DNA from: Candidatus Rifleibacteriota bacterium | GTDB lineage: Bacteria; Muiribacteriota; Ozemobacteria; Ozemobacterales; Ozemobacteraceae | Assembly (NCBI GenBank): GCA_024710355.1 | Contig: JANJUX010000025.1 | Location: forward strand, 62,001-126,000 | Direction: 5' to 3' | Length of the DNA: 64,000 nucleotides | Part shown: piece by piece, positions 25,978-35,394 of the stretch | Position numbering within the stretch: position 1 is the stretch's first letter | Layout: each line of letters starts with the position of its first letter | Made by a program: the position numbers and the translations under genes | The notes under the pieces: generated by a model | The model's database searches: none | What the model was told of the DNA's origin: nothing | The model's input: only the letters and a program-made list of their open reading frames with translations

Positions 25978-26006
25978 ATTATAACAGGTGTGCACCACAA
26001 TGGCAA
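25978..26006 (-). promoter_or_regulatory. Strong sigma70-type promoter for ftsE operon
   Basis: On the minus strand TTGCCA (26001-26006), a 17-base spacer, and a perfect TATAAT (25978-25983) with TG one base ahead (extended -10). It is 45 bases before the ftsE ATG. The 178-base divergent gap to the PilT-like gene also holds a weaker plus-strand extended -10, TGTTAGAAT at 26040-26048, without a clear -35. Confidence 0.8.
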
Positions 26007-26111
26007 AAGTCATTTTTTCAGGAAAAAAATGTTGTTTTCTGTTAGAATCCAAAACTGATTATTCATATCAATAGTACTCAGGGTAATTAATGAACAGGGG
26101 ATGGAGGAATC

Positions 26112-27188
26112 ATGATTTTTGAGCTGATGAAACTCTGCGTCGAAAAAGGTGCGTCTGACCTGCACTTTAAGGTCGGCTACCCTCCCATTTTGCGAATAGA
26201 CGGTGCTATGCGGCTTATCAAAGATATGCCGGTCATTTCTGTGACTGATTACGAGGTGATGCTCGAGGCTATTCTCGATGACCTGCAGCTGGTCAATTTT
26301 CTCAAGCATCGCAAACTCGATCTTGGTTTCAGTTTTCAGAACGCCCGCTTCCGCGTCAACCTTTTCAACGATCTGCACGGCGGTAACGCGGTATTCAGGG
26401 TTATTCCATTCAAACATCTTTCTTTCAACGACATTGAACTGCCCCAGTCGGGCCGAAAACTGGCTGACCGGCAGCGCGGTATCGTTCTCGTGACCGGTGC
26501 CACCGGTGCCGGTAAATCGACTACCCTGTCGACCTTCATCACCCACATCAACAGCACTTATAACAAAACGATCGTTACCGTCGAAGATCCGATCGAATAC
26601 CTGTTCGAAGATGACATGAGCCTGATCAGCCAACGCCAGGTGGGTGTCGATTGCCTCAGTTTTGAAGAAGGCATAAAAGGTGCCCTTAAAATGGACTGCG
26701 ACGTGCTGATGGTCGGTGAATTGCGCAATACTGATGCCGTCGAAATGTCTCTTCTGGCTGCCGAATCCGGAAAACTGGTTTTCGCAACTCTGCACAGTAA
26801 TACAGCCATTCAGGCCATTGACCGCTTCGTAAACCTTTTTCCGCAGAATCTGCATTCGCAGGTTCTGGGCCGTCTTGCCTCGCATCTGCAGGGCGTCGTC
26901 ACTCAGACGCTGGTACCGCGCCGGCTTGGCCGTGGCCGCCTGGCTGCCTTTGAGATTCTGATCAATACCCCGGCAGTGCGCGGTCTTATCAACGAAAACC
27001 GCGTTCACCTGATTCATTCTTACCTTGAGTCTGGTTCGGGCTCCGGTATGGTTTCGCTGGATAATTCCCTTGTGGAGCTGGTGTCCAGCGGCAAAGTCGA
27101 TAAAAATGAAGCGCTGATGCGGGCAAATAACAAAGCCTTTGTCAAGCGCAAGATTGAAGAACCCGAAGGCTCGGGAGGTGCAGCATGA
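26112..27188 (+). CDS. PilT-family twitching/retraction ATPase (first of pair)
   Basis: 358 aa. N-terminal PAS-like domain typical of PilT (ASDLHFKVGYPPILRIDG), then the RecA-like core: Walker A GATGAGKSTT at ~129, Asp-box-like VTVEDPIEY, Walker B CDVLMVGELRN and the His box FATLHSNTA. The C-terminal PilT motif AIRNLIR is changed to AVRGLIN. It ends in a Glu/Gly-rich tail. PilT ATPases disassemble pili. GGAGG precedes the ATG; the gene overlaps the next PilT homologue by four bases. I would call it PilT-like, not a proven retraction motor. Confidence 0.88.
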   Translation: MIFELMKLCVEKGASDLHFKVGYPPILRIDGAMRLIKDMPVISVTDYEVMLEAILDDLQLVNFLKHRKLDLGFSFQNARFRVNLFNDLHGGNAVFRVIPFKHLSFNDIELPQSGRKLADRQRGIVLVTGATGAGKSTTLSTFITHINSTYNKTIVTVEDPIEYLFEDDMSLISQRQVGVDCLSFEEGIKGALKMDCDVLMVGELRNTDAVEMSLLAAESGKLVFATLHSNTAIQAIDRFVNLFPQNLHSQVLGRLASHLQGVVTQTLVPRRLGRGRLAAFEILINTPAVRGLINENRVHLIHSYLESGSGSGMVSLDNSLVELVSSGKVDKNEALMRANNKAFVKRKIEEPEGSGGAA

Positions 27189-28231
27189 GACCGGAAGTAT
27201 TTGAATATTTTGAACGGGCCATCGAGCTCGGGGCAAGTGACCTGATTCTCAAACCTGGTGCGCCGCCGTCGTTCAGAGTTAACCGCCACCTGATCATCTC
27301 TGAAGATGAGGCGCTGGCGCCGCAGCAGATGTATGACCTGTTTCTGCCGATCATAGACGCAGCACAGCAGGAAGACCTGCGCTCTAAATTCTTCGTGAAT
27401 TCGATATTTCAGTATAAATTCAATCGTGCCCGCATCAGATATTATATTTTTCAGCAGCGCGAAGGCCTCGCCGGTTCGTTTCGCTTCATTCCCTCAAAAG
27501 TTCCGACGATCGAAGAACTGCGGCTGCCAGAGGCACTTATCGGTATCGCTGCCCGACCCCGCGGTCTGTTTCTGGTGACCGGCCCGGCCTGCTCGGGCAA
27601 AACCATGACGGTTGCGGCGATGGCCGATGCGATCAACAAGCGTTTCGCCCGGCACATCATTACCATGGAAAGCCCGGTTGAGGTTATTTATACTCCCAAC
27701 CAGTCTGTTTTTACCCAGGTTGAAATCGGCAAAGTTATCAATACCTATTCTGAGGCTCTTGTTAACTCGCTGCGCGAAGACCCTGACGTTATGGTTATCG
27801 GCGAACTCAAAGACCGCTCTATTGTTGAGCAGGCTCTGATGGCCGCCGAAACCGGTCACCTGGTCATCTCTTCGCTGCCGACAATGGGCGCCGCCCAGAC
27901 CATCGAGCATATTGTCAGCATGTATCCCCCCGGAAAGCAGGAAGAAGCCCGTTCACAGCTGAGTCTGAGTCTGATCGGCATTTTTTCGCAGATGTTGATT
28001 CCCTGTGTTGACCCTCTTCAGCCGCCGCGAGTTGCCTACGAGCTTATGCTCGCAACTTCGGGTATTCGCAATCTGATCCGCGACAAAAAATACAATCAGC
28101 TGAATACGGCAATGATCATGGCGCGGCGCGAAGGCTGCGTAACTCTCAAAGACACCCTTGAACGGCTGATGCGTGATGACAGCATCGACCAGAGCATTGT
28201 TAAAAGCCTGCTGCAGGAGTTGGAAGAATGA
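27185..28231 (+). CDS. PilT/PilU-like ATPase with altered His box (second of pair)
   Basis: 348 aa. PilT-type N-terminal domain (ASDLILKPGAPPSFRVN) and core: Walker A is GPACSGKTMT (~133), with Cys where Gly is usual but still a valid GxxxxGKT; TMESPVEVIY in the Asp-box position; Walker B PDVMVIGELKD intact. The His box, HxNxA in PilT, is replaced by SSLPTMGAA, losing the His. In contrast the C-terminal GIRNLIRDKKYNQL is preserved. The partner encoded upstream has the reverse pattern, so the two may form a mixed hexamer. Overlaps its neighbours at both ends by four bases. Confidence 0.82.
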   Translation: MRPEVFEYFERAIELGASDLILKPGAPPSFRVNRHLIISEDEALAPQQMYDLFLPIIDAAQQEDLRSKFFVNSIFQYKFNRARIRYYIFQQREGLAGSFRFIPSKVPTIEELRLPEALIGIAARPRGLFLVTGPACSGKTMTVAAMADAINKRFARHIITMESPVEVIYTPNQSVFTQVEIGKVINTYSEALVNSLREDPDVMVIGELKDRSIVEQALMAAETGHLVISSLPTMGAAQTIEHIVSMYPPGKQEEARSQLSLSLIGIFSQMLIPCVDPLQPPRVAYELMLATSGIRNLIRDKKYNQLNTAMIMARREGCVTLKDTLERLMRDDSIDQSIVKSLLQELEE

Positions 28232-30543
28232 ACGAAGTAGCTCAAAAACGAATCAGAGATATTCGTGAAAAAATCGCGAATGCAGTAAATAACCACCTCG
28301 GCGGCAAATTTTCAGAGGCGATAAAGGCGCGGCTGGTGCTGCTTATGTCCGAAGTGGGCATGGCGCAGTCGGCAGGTTCGATCTACAGCTATCTTCAGAC
28401 TCATCCCGACCAGGAAGAAGCCATTGTCGCAGCTAACCGCTTTGACAACGACGAAATTCAGACATATCTGCTCGACCTGCTTAAAAACCAGCGCTCAGCC
28501 CATCGCGAAGTCATTGTCGAATGCCTCGGCAGCCGGAAAAAGCCGGCACTGGTGGCTGAACTCAAGCAGTATCTCGCTGACCCCGACCGGCATGTGCGTT
28601 TTCAGACTGCCAACAGCCTTTTCAATATCGGCGGCAAAGAAGCGGCTCTCGCCATGTGCGAATTCATTTCTGACCCCGATGAATGGATCTCGATGACGAT
28701 TCTTCGCCTTCTCTGCATCATGCGCGAACTCGACTCGATCCCCATTCTCATCGAAAAATACCACCAGGATGAAGATCTGCGGCGCAAAGCTCTGATGATC
28801 TCCTTTCTCGCAAGGTTCAGAAGTGTAACCCTGCTCGGTATTTTCGATCAGGGCCTGCAGGCACGAGATGCGAGATTGCGCGCCAATTCAATCGAGGCGG
28901 TTGGTAACCTCAATCTGCCGGAGAATGAAATCAGAAGCCGCATAGAGCCTTCTCTGCACGACCCGAACAACCGCATCAGAGCCAACTCAATTCTTGCTCT
29001 CGCCCGCCTTGATCCTGAAAAGATCAAGCCCGAAATTCGCGAAATGGTAGAGTCGAGCGATGTGCAGCTGCGACGCAGCGCGGCGTTTATTCTTGGCATG
29101 ATCCCGCCGACTGATTATCAGGATCTGGCCGCCATTCTGGTTGCCGATCAGAATGAAGCAGTGCGCAAGAGAATGATTCAATCCCTGAGAAATTACCCTT
29201 CAGATTTTGTCTGCAACCAGCTTGAACGCGCTCTTTCAGACAACAACAAATGGATCAGGAAGCACGCGATCGACATGGCGTCGCGCATTTCCAATTTCCC
29301 CCACAAAAAAATTCTTGGCCTGCTCAAAACCGAAAGGGCAGCTCCCAATCTCGAAGCCTGCATGCACTTTTTTGCCTCGCACCCGGTCGAAGAGGCGATG
29401 GCAGCAATCAAACTGCATGTTAAAGATCGCCGTCTTCAGGTGGTCAAGGCACTGCTTAACTCTGTTGCCGCCATTGGCGGTGTCGAAGGCGTTAAGTCGG
29501 TTGCCCCGAGACTTGAACAGAAAGACCCCGGGGTTATTCAGGCGCTCAGCGAAGTTCTTATCAAGTCTGGCGATCGCAAAATTCTCGACGATCTCGTCGA
29601 AAGATTTGCGCACGTGCGGCATGAACACCAGGTTTCGGTGCTGGTTCCCTCGCTGATCAGCAGTGTCAAGATTCTCGATCAGGGCGAAAACATGCCCGAA
29701 GAACTGCTTAAAAGCCTTGAAACCATGGAAGTTGAAGAAAAACCCAAGCCGTTGCCGCCTGAACCCTCTGTTGAAGAGGCTGCTGAGCCGGCACCCGGTA
29801 GCAATGAAGCTGCTGGCGGTGAAGAAGAGATAAAAACACCTGATTCTGGCATCGACTTTGGTGCAGGCCTGCTCGACCTGCCTGCTCCTGGCGCCGATGA
29901 AGGCGGCGAAGCAGATGATGGTGAAGAGGCCGATTCTGACGACAGCCGAAAAACTTCAGCGCATTACCGCCAGGGTCTCAAGGCTTACAATATCGGCAAA
30001 TACAAAAAGGCAATCAGTGAATTCAACAAGGTTCTCGAAACCGAAGAGCAGCCACCGGCAAATGTCTTTCTCTATATGGGCATCATGTTTGCCGACCAGG
30101 AAAAATACGAACAGGCGCGCGAATATCTGCAGACTTTCATAGATAAAGCGCCAGACCATGCCCGCGGCAATTTCCTGCTTGGCAAGGTGTTCAAGCAGCT
30201 CAAGAACTGGAGCGGCCTGATCCGTGTCTATTCAAGATTTACCAATGGCGAACTCGAAGCCTCTGCGAAAATGAAAAAGCGCATATATCACGACCTCGGC
30301 GTGGCAAATGTTCTGGTCGGTCAGTATGAAGCCGGCTGTTCGCAGCTCGATAGCCTCCTGAAAATTGACCGGGAAAATGCCGAAGCTGCTTATTATATGG
30401 CTTTAGGCAAATTTCACCTCAAAAAGGTGAGTGAGGCCGAGGCAATTCTGCAGCAGGCCGCGAAGAGCGGGCATGGCAACAAGCGCATTACCAGACTGAT
30501 CGAAGCTCTGGTTGATAAAATCAAGGGTGGCCCCTCCGACTGA
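28228..30543 (+). CDS. HEAT-repeat plus TPR protein (PilT locus)
   Basis: 771 aa, no signal peptide. Residues ~30-490 are HEAT-type repeats (VRFQTANSLFNIGG, LRANSIEAVGNL, IRANSILALARLD, LRRSAAFILGMI). An acidic, Ala/Glu/Pro-rich linker covers ~500-575. TPR-like repeats fill ~580-765, starting YRQGLKAYNIGKYKKAISEFNKVL. It overlaps the PilT-like gene by four bases, implying fixed stoichiometry with it. Likely a cytoplasmic scaffold for the retraction ATPases or for a pilus-regulating partner; function inferred from position only. Confidence 0.83.
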   Translation: MNEVAQKRIRDIREKIANAVNNHLGGKFSEAIKARLVLLMSEVGMAQSAGSIYSYLQTHPDQEEAIVAANRFDNDEIQTYLLDLLKNQRSAHREVIVECLGSRKKPALVAELKQYLADPDRHVRFQTANSLFNIGGKEAALAMCEFISDPDEWISMTILRLLCIMRELDSIPILIEKYHQDEDLRRKALMISFLARFRSVTLLGIFDQGLQARDARLRANSIEAVGNLNLPENEIRSRIEPSLHDPNNRIRANSILALARLDPEKIKPEIREMVESSDVQLRRSAAFILGMIPPTDYQDLAAILVADQNEAVRKRMIQSLRNYPSDFVCNQLERALSDNNKWIRKHAIDMASRISNFPHKKILGLLKTERAAPNLEACMHFFASHPVEEAMAAIKLHVKDRRLQVVKALLNSVAAIGGVEGVKSVAPRLEQKDPGVIQALSEVLIKSGDRKILDDLVERFAHVRHEHQVSVLVPSLISSVKILDQGENMPEELLKSLETMEVEEKPKPLPPEPSVEEAAEPAPGSNEAAGGEEEIKTPDSGIDFGAGLLDLPAPGADEGGEADDGEEADSDDSRKTSAHYRQGLKAYNIGKYKKAISEFNKVLETEEQPPANVFLYMGIMFADQEKYEQAREYLQTFIDKAPDHARGNFLLGKVFKQLKNWSGLIRVYSRFTNGELEASAKMKKRIYHDLGVANVLVGQYEAGCSQLDSLLKIDRENAEAAYYMALGKFHLKKVSEAEAILQQAAKSGHGNKRITRLIEALVDKIKGGPSD

Positions 30544-30565
30544 TTTGGCAGGATGGAAACAAACT

Positions 30566-32086
30566 ATGGATATCAAGGTAAAAAAACTTCTTAAAGATCT
30601 GACCAACAGCGATGACGATCTTAGAGCTCTTTCAGCGATGACGCTGATGAAGCTCGATTTTCCCGACAGGGCGGCGCGCGAAGAAATACTGCTGAATCTG
30701 ATCGAGGCAACCCAGGACCGCAATGTTGCCGTCAGATTTTTCGCTCGAAAAGCCATAGACAAGATACGAAAAACAGAAAAACTTCTCAAGACTGCCAGCG
30801 GCGAGACGGCAGCTTCTGACCCTTCAGAAAAACTTATTTCTAGCGATTATCAGGATCGTCTTGCTGCGGTAATGGAGATAAAAACAGCCAATCGAGCTGA
30901 TTTTAAAGATCAACTCGTAGAAATGCTCGGAACCGAGGAACACACTTTTGTGCGGGCGGCTTTGATCAGCTGTCTCGCCGGTTTCCTGAAAAAAGACGAA
31001 GCCGGTATTCTCAGCCGCTTTCTCTCAGATTCTGACAATCGGGTACGTTCGAATACGATTGAAGCGCTTGAAGTTCTTAAAGCCGAAGACTCTATCCCGG
31101 CGCTTTTTTCGGCTCTATCTGACCCGGATAACCGTATCAGAGCTGTTGCCGCTAAAGCCCTGCAGACTTTCGGCGAGGAAAAGGTTTTTGCCGAACTTAA
31201 AAAGATGCTTGAATCACCTGAGGAATGGATGAAAGGCAGCGCAATTTATGCACTTTCACACATTCAGGCGGGTGAAGCGGTAGAACTGCTGCTTGAAACG
31301 GCGCGATCGGCCACCCATGCCGAGACCCGTGTTAAGGCCATTGTTGCTCTCGCCAACTACTATGATTCATGCGCCTATGGCTTTCTAAAAGGGCTCGGAA
31401 CCTCGGGCGAAGGGATTTTCAAGGAGACTGCCCAGAAGGCTCTCAAGCTGATGGAAGAAAAATTCGGCGTCGAGCCGCCGACCAGGACTTTGATCGCTCA
31501 GCCCGAAGAAGCCGGTCGTTCAGCTGATGGAAAGCCCGATGGCAAACCAGCCGAAAGCGACAAGCCGGAAGATCTTGCGTCAACCGTTACCAGGTTTTTC
31601 CGCAAGGGCAAAGAAGAAGCGGTTGGTCTGTCGAATCGCGCTGCCCTTAATTTTTCGGTAACTGACCTGAAAAAAGAGCTTGATGAGCTGTGCAAGGAAA
31701 TCGGTCGCACGATGTTTGACGTCTATCAGGCCGGCGAGATCGAATATGCCGACATGCTGAGCCTGGGGCATGAAATTCTCAGAATGAACTTTTTCATTCA
31801 GAAATATACTGAACAGGAAGAAAAGCTTGCGGGTGCCAAACCCGAGGGCTTTTTTGGGCAGCTGAAAAGCCTCTTTTCCAAATCACCAGAACAGAAAGCT
31901 ACCGCATCACAGGCTGAAAAGTTCTCTAAGCGCCGCGATGAGCTTCTATTGAAACTTGGCCAGATGGCGGTGAAAAAATACGAAAAAGAAGAATTCAGGC
32001 ATAAACTGCTTGAACCACATATTGTCACTTACCAGAAGTTGACAAAAAAACTCTCGGGTGAGCAGAAAAAACTTGATGAAAATTGA
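30566..32086 (+). CDS. HEAT-repeat protein with C-terminal coiled coil
   Basis: 506 aa from the ATG at 30566; an upstream in-frame start at 30512 would add 18 residues reaching into the previous gene, and the AGGATGG ribosome-like site favours 30566. HEAT units ~5-330 (VRSNTIEALEVLKAEDSIPALFSAL, split by usual spacing, and IRAVAAKALQTFG). A Pro/Asp/Lys-rich linker at ~335-355 then leads to a charged helical region (~370-506) with a stretch KPEGFFGQLKSLFSK. No membrane segment. Fourth gene of the PilT operon; unknown role. Confidence 0.8.
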   Translation: MDIKVKKLLKDLTNSDDDLRALSAMTLMKLDFPDRAAREEILLNLIEATQDRNVAVRFFARKAIDKIRKTEKLLKTASGETAASDPSEKLISSDYQDRLAAVMEIKTANRADFKDQLVEMLGTEEHTFVRAALISCLAGFLKKDEAGILSRFLSDSDNRVRSNTIEALEVLKAEDSIPALFSALSDPDNRIRAVAAKALQTFGEEKVFAELKKMLESPEEWMKGSAIYALSHIQAGEAVELLLETARSATHAETRVKAIVALANYYDSCAYGFLKGLGTSGEGIFKETAQKALKLMEEKFGVEPPTRTLIAQPEEAGRSADGKPDGKPAESDKPEDLASTVTRFFRKGKEEAVGLSNRAALNFSVTDLKKELDELCKEIGRTMFDVYQAGEIEYADMLSLGHEILRMNFFIQKYTEQEEKLAGAKPEGFFGQLKSLFSKSPEQKATASQAEKFSKRRDELLLKLGQMAVKKYEKEEFRHKLLEPHIVTYQKLTKKLSGEQKKLDEN

Positions 32087-32093
32087 GGAAAAT

Positions 32094-32606
32094 ATGGATT
32101 TAAACGCTTTTATCAGGGATGTTCCCGATTTCCCCAAACCGGGTATTATTTTCAAGGATATTACCCCTCTTCTCAATGATCCGAAGGCGTTTGCATGTCT
32201 GATTGATATTTTTGCCGACAAATACCGCAATTCGGGTATCAGCCATGTCTGCGGCATCGAATCTCGCGGCTTTATTATTGGCGCGGCATTGGCTCTCAGA
32301 CTTGGGGTCGGTTTTGTGCCGATCCGCAAAGCCGGCAAGCTGCCGTGCCGGAAGATTCGTCGCGAATACAGCCTTGAATACGGCACTGACGCCATAGAAA
32401 TTCATGCCGATGCGGTAAACAAAGACGAAAAAGTGCTTCTCATTGACGATCTCATTGCAACCGGCGGCACAGCTCTGGCAGCGGTTGAACTGCTTCAGGA
32501 CATCGGTGCGCAGGTAGTCGGTATCGCTTTTGCCATCGAACTCGAATTTCTGAAAGGTCGCGATCGCTTTGACAGCAGCAGGGTTTTCTCCGTGCTCAAA
32601 TACTGA
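32094..32606 (+). CDS. apt: Adenine phosphoribosyltransferase
   Basis: 170 aa from the ATG at 32094 (GAGG five bases upstream), the normal APRT length. Makes AMP from adenine and PRPP. Family marks: DFPKPGIIFKDITPLL near the N-terminus, CGIESRGFIIGAALA, and the PRPP-binding loop VLLIDDLIATGGTA (~115-128). It lies eight bases after the HEAT gene, an odd operon partner. It overlaps the next gene by 38 bases if that gene begins at TTG 32569. Confidence 0.93.
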   Translation: MDLNAFIRDVPDFPKPGIIFKDITPLLNDPKAFACLIDIFADKYRNSGISHVCGIESRGFIIGAALALRLGVGFVPIRKAGKLPCRKIRREYSLEYGTDAIEIHADAVNKDEKVLLIDDLIATGGTALAAVELLQDIGAQVVGIAFAIELEFLKGRDRFDSSRVFSVLKY

Positions 32607-33306
32607 GCTGCCAATCTGGGCGGTGATTCCGGCCCGTGGTGGCTCAAAAAGGCTGCCGCGCAAGAATGCCATGCCCTTTGCCGGTGGCGATTCTCTTACA
32701 GTACGCACTATCCATAAGGCAATCGAGTCTGGCTGTTTCAGCCGCGTGCTTCTCAGCACTGACGATCTGCAGATTGCCGCTGATGGCAGGGCTGCCGGTG
32801 CGCTGGTTCCCTTTATCAGGCCGGCCGATCTCTCTGGCGATCAGGCCTCTTCCGTAGACGTTCTGTTGCACGCCGTTGCCGAACTTGCGAAGCTTTTTGC
32901 AGAAGAAAAACCCGCGGCTGTGGCACTGTTGCAGGTAACGTCGCCGCTGCTGAGCGCATCGCAGATTGCGGCGGCCGTCGAAACTTTTGTGGACGGGGGA
33001 TTCAACAGCCTTTCTTCGATGGTTGCGGTCGAACAATACCCTGAATGGATGTTCAGAGTCGCTGAGAACTATCTGGCAACCCCCGAAAGCCAGGCAGGTA
33101 TCGTCTGCCCGACTGACCGGATACCCGCCAGGTATATCGAAAATGGGGCGATTTATCTGGTCAGGTATGAGTGGCTGGCAGAGCACCATAGTCTCTACGA
33201 CTTTGCCCGGCATGGCTGCTACGCCATGCCTGCCGAAGATTCGGTTGACATAGATACCCGTTCTGACTGGGACTACGCGGAATTTCTGCTGCGTCGCCGC
33301 GCCTAA
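32569..33306 (+). CDS. CMP-nonulosonate-type cytidylyltransferase (NeuA/PseF family)
   Basis: 245 aa. N-terminal signature IPARGGSKRLPRKN (~20-33) and downstream LLSTDD, LLQVTSPL, SSMVAVEQYPEWMF and the C-terminal DIDTRSDWDYAEFLL identify the acylneuraminate cytidylyltransferase family, which activates sialic, pseudaminic or legionaminic acid with CTP. No nonulosonate synthesis gene is in the window, so the sugar is unknown. The start is uncertain: TTG at 32569 is the first usable codon, inside the apt gene. Product could supply pilus or surface glycosylation; inferred from neighbours. Confidence 0.85.
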   Translation: MTAAGFSPCSNTELPIWAVIPARGGSKRLPRKNAMPFAGGDSLTVRTIHKAIESGCFSRVLLSTDDLQIAADGRAAGALVPFIRPADLSGDQASSVDVLLHAVAELAKLFAEEKPAAVALLQVTSPLLSASQIAAAVETFVDGGFNSLSSMVAVEQYPEWMFRVAENYLATPESQAGIVCPTDRIPARYIENGAIYLVRYEWLAEHHSLYDFARHGCYAMPAEDSVDIDTRSDWDYAEFLLRRRA

Positions 33307-33315
33307 GACTCTGAT

Positions 33316-35394
33316 TCAGCCATCGTTACGATTCATGACCGGGTTATAGAGAGTTGCCTGATTTCTGCCGTGCTGTTTTGAATAATAGAGGGCGAAGTCT
33401 GCCTTCTGAATCAGGTCAGCCTTTGATTTTGCCGCATCCGGATAGCAGCTGACCCCGAGAGATACGGTCAGAGGTACGGGTTCGCCGTTGATTCTGAAGT
33501 CGAAGCTCTCGATGGCGGTTCTGATACGCTCAGCCGGAATCAATGAGCCCTCTCCGTTCTTTTCGGGGCAGATCACCACAAATTCTTCGCCGCCATAGCG
33601 TGCCGGAATATCGATTTCACGCACATTTTTTTCGATCAGGCGCGCGACGGCCTTGAGAGCCCTGTCACCTTCAGGGTGTCCGAAGGTATCGTTGAATCTC
33701 TTGAAATGGTCGACGTCAAGGATAATCAGCGAAACATGGTTTTCGTAACGATCGGCACGTTGGATTTCTTCGTCGAGACGCTGCTGAAAATAGCGGTGGT
33801 TGTAAAGTCTGGTCATTTCATCGGTGACCGCATAGCGATACAGTCTGGCGTTATCTATGGCAATTGCTGCCTGATTTGCCAGATTCACGAACAGTTCGAA
33901 ATCTTTCTCAGAGAAGCTGTCGGGTTCGGAACGCGAAATGTTGAGGGTGCCGAGAATTTTGTCTTTCGCGGTCAGCGGCACGCACATCATTGTTCCGGTG
34001 CGGATATTCTTCTTTTTAATGCTCTGAAAGGTGGGGTCAGTTTCGACGTTGCCGGCAAAAAGCGGTCGACGGTTTTTTACCACCCAGCCTGCCACCGATT
34101 CACCGATTTCTAGACGTGTATCACGGGTAATTTCTTCGCTGAGACCCACCGCAACGCCGATGGTAAGGTTCTTTTCGGCATCGTCGAGCAGCATCAGCGA
34201 ACCTTTTTCGGCCTTGACCACTTTGACGACAATTTCGAGAATCATGTTCTGCAGTTTTCTGAAGTCGAGTTCAGAGCTGATGGCTTTGCCGACTTCATAG
34301 AGGGTCGACAGCTGCAGAATCCGGTAATCGAGATCGGCTTTGGTGCTGCGCAGATTTACCCGCATTTCGTCGAAAGTGGTCGTCAGTTCACCAATTTCAT
34401 CGCTGGACATCGGCAGTATACGGTGTTCGAAATCACCGCCGCTGATGTGCCTGGCACCGTTGATCAGGTTTGAAAGCGGGGCAGTAAAACCTCTCGCCAG
34501 CAGAATCGCCAGAAAGATAGAAATGACAGCCGTCAGCGAAAGAATCCTGATTATCCTGGCTCTGAATTTGTAAATTGCGTCAAAGGCGATTCTCTCTGGT
34601 ATCTGCAGAACGATCGTCCAGTTCGGGGCCTGATAAAAATCGAATTTTTTCAGTGACACGGCAGTGATAAGATATGGCTCACCATCGATGTCGCGGAGGC
34701 GCGTAAGGTCACTGTCGATGGTTTCAGACATCGGAATATTGAGCGTTCGCGAGTCTTCAGAGGAGCGGGCGATTACCGAGCCGGCTTCATCGAGCACCAG
34801 GCCCTGGGATTTCGAGTTCTTCAGGGCATTGCGCAGCAGGTCACGTATGCTGGACAGGTTTACTTCAGAAATGAGAACGCCGGTTATGCCAAGTCTTTCT
34901 GGCGATTTGATAACCGATTCAAGTGTCATGAAGGGCATGCCCTCGGCTGATGTCACAACTTCAGAGAGTGACCCCTGGTAGCTGCGCCTGATTGCTTTCG
35001 AGTAGAGCCAGTCGGCAGGCAGTTTCGTGGCTGCATCGGTTGTGGCGATAATGTTTCGTTCGCTGTCGATCAGATACATCAGCTTGAAAAAGGCGAAATG
35101 ACGCATCAGGGCATTGAAAAAGTCTTCGGAGACCGCCGGATTGAGGGATTTTACCGCTTCCAGCTCGCCAATGGCGTTGAGCAGGCGCCGGGTAAATTCT
35201 AGATTTTCATAAATGCCGTGCGCGAGTGTGTTAGATAGCTCAAGGTGACTGGCAGTAACCTCTTCGGTGATAAATTTTTTCTGGTTGAAATAGGCCTGGT
35301 AACCAAGAAAAGCCAGAGGGATCAGCGAAATCAGAAGAATGATTATGGTCAGTCTTGCTCTGATGCCCGGTTTAAAAAAACTTCGGCTGTTCAT
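33316..35394 (-). CDS. Membrane diguanylate cyclase: sensor domain, HAMP, GAF, GGDEF
   Basis: 692 aa. Membrane helix ~13-33, periplasmic Cache-like sensor (~35-275), second helix (~283-303), HAMP (~305-357), GAF (~375-520) and GGDEF (~530-690). The active site is RYGGEEF near residue 600, a functional variant, with the inhibitory-site motif REID immediately before it, so feedback inhibition by c-di-GMP is expected. It makes c-di-GMP, a usual switch between motility and attachment; PilB's N-terminal domain is a possible effector. Its ATG overlaps the stop of the TPR gene (ATGA). Confidence 0.93.
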   Translation of the reverse strand: MNSRSFFKPGIRARLTIIILLISLIPLAFLGYQAYFNQKKFITEEVTASHLELSNTLAHGIYENLEFTRRLLNAIGELEAVKSLNPAVSEDFFNALMRHFAFFKLMYLIDSERNIIATTDAATKLPADWLYSKAIRRSYQGSLSEVVTSAEGMPFMTLESVIKSPERLGITGVLISEVNLSSIRDLLRNALKNSKSQGLVLDEAGSVIARSSEDSRTLNIPMSETIDSDLTRLRDIDGEPYLITAVSLKKFDFYQAPNWTIVLQIPERIAFDAIYKFRARIIRILSLTAVISIFLAILLARGFTAPLSNLINGARHISGGDFEHRILPMSSDEIGELTTTFDEMRVNLRSTKADLDYRILQLSTLYEVGKAISSELDFRKLQNMILEIVVKVVKAEKGSLMLLDDAEKNLTIGVAVGLSEEITRDTRLEIGESVAGWVVKNRRPLFAGNVETDPTFQSIKKKNIRTGTMMCVPLTAKDKILGTLNISRSEPDSFSEKDFELFVNLANQAAIAIDNARLYRYAVTDEMTRLYNHRYFQQRLDEEIQRADRYENHVSLIILDVDHFKRFNDTFGHPEGDRALKAVARLIEKNVREIDIPARYGGEEFVVICPEKNGEGSLIPAERIRTAIESFDFRINGEPVPLTVSLGVSCYPDAAKSKADLIQKADFALYYSKQHGRNQATLYNPVMNRNDG

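Noticed and set aside
26010..27236. 408-codon minus-strand frame
   Set aside because: Antisense to the PilT-like gene with clear Walker motifs; antisense product has no domain.
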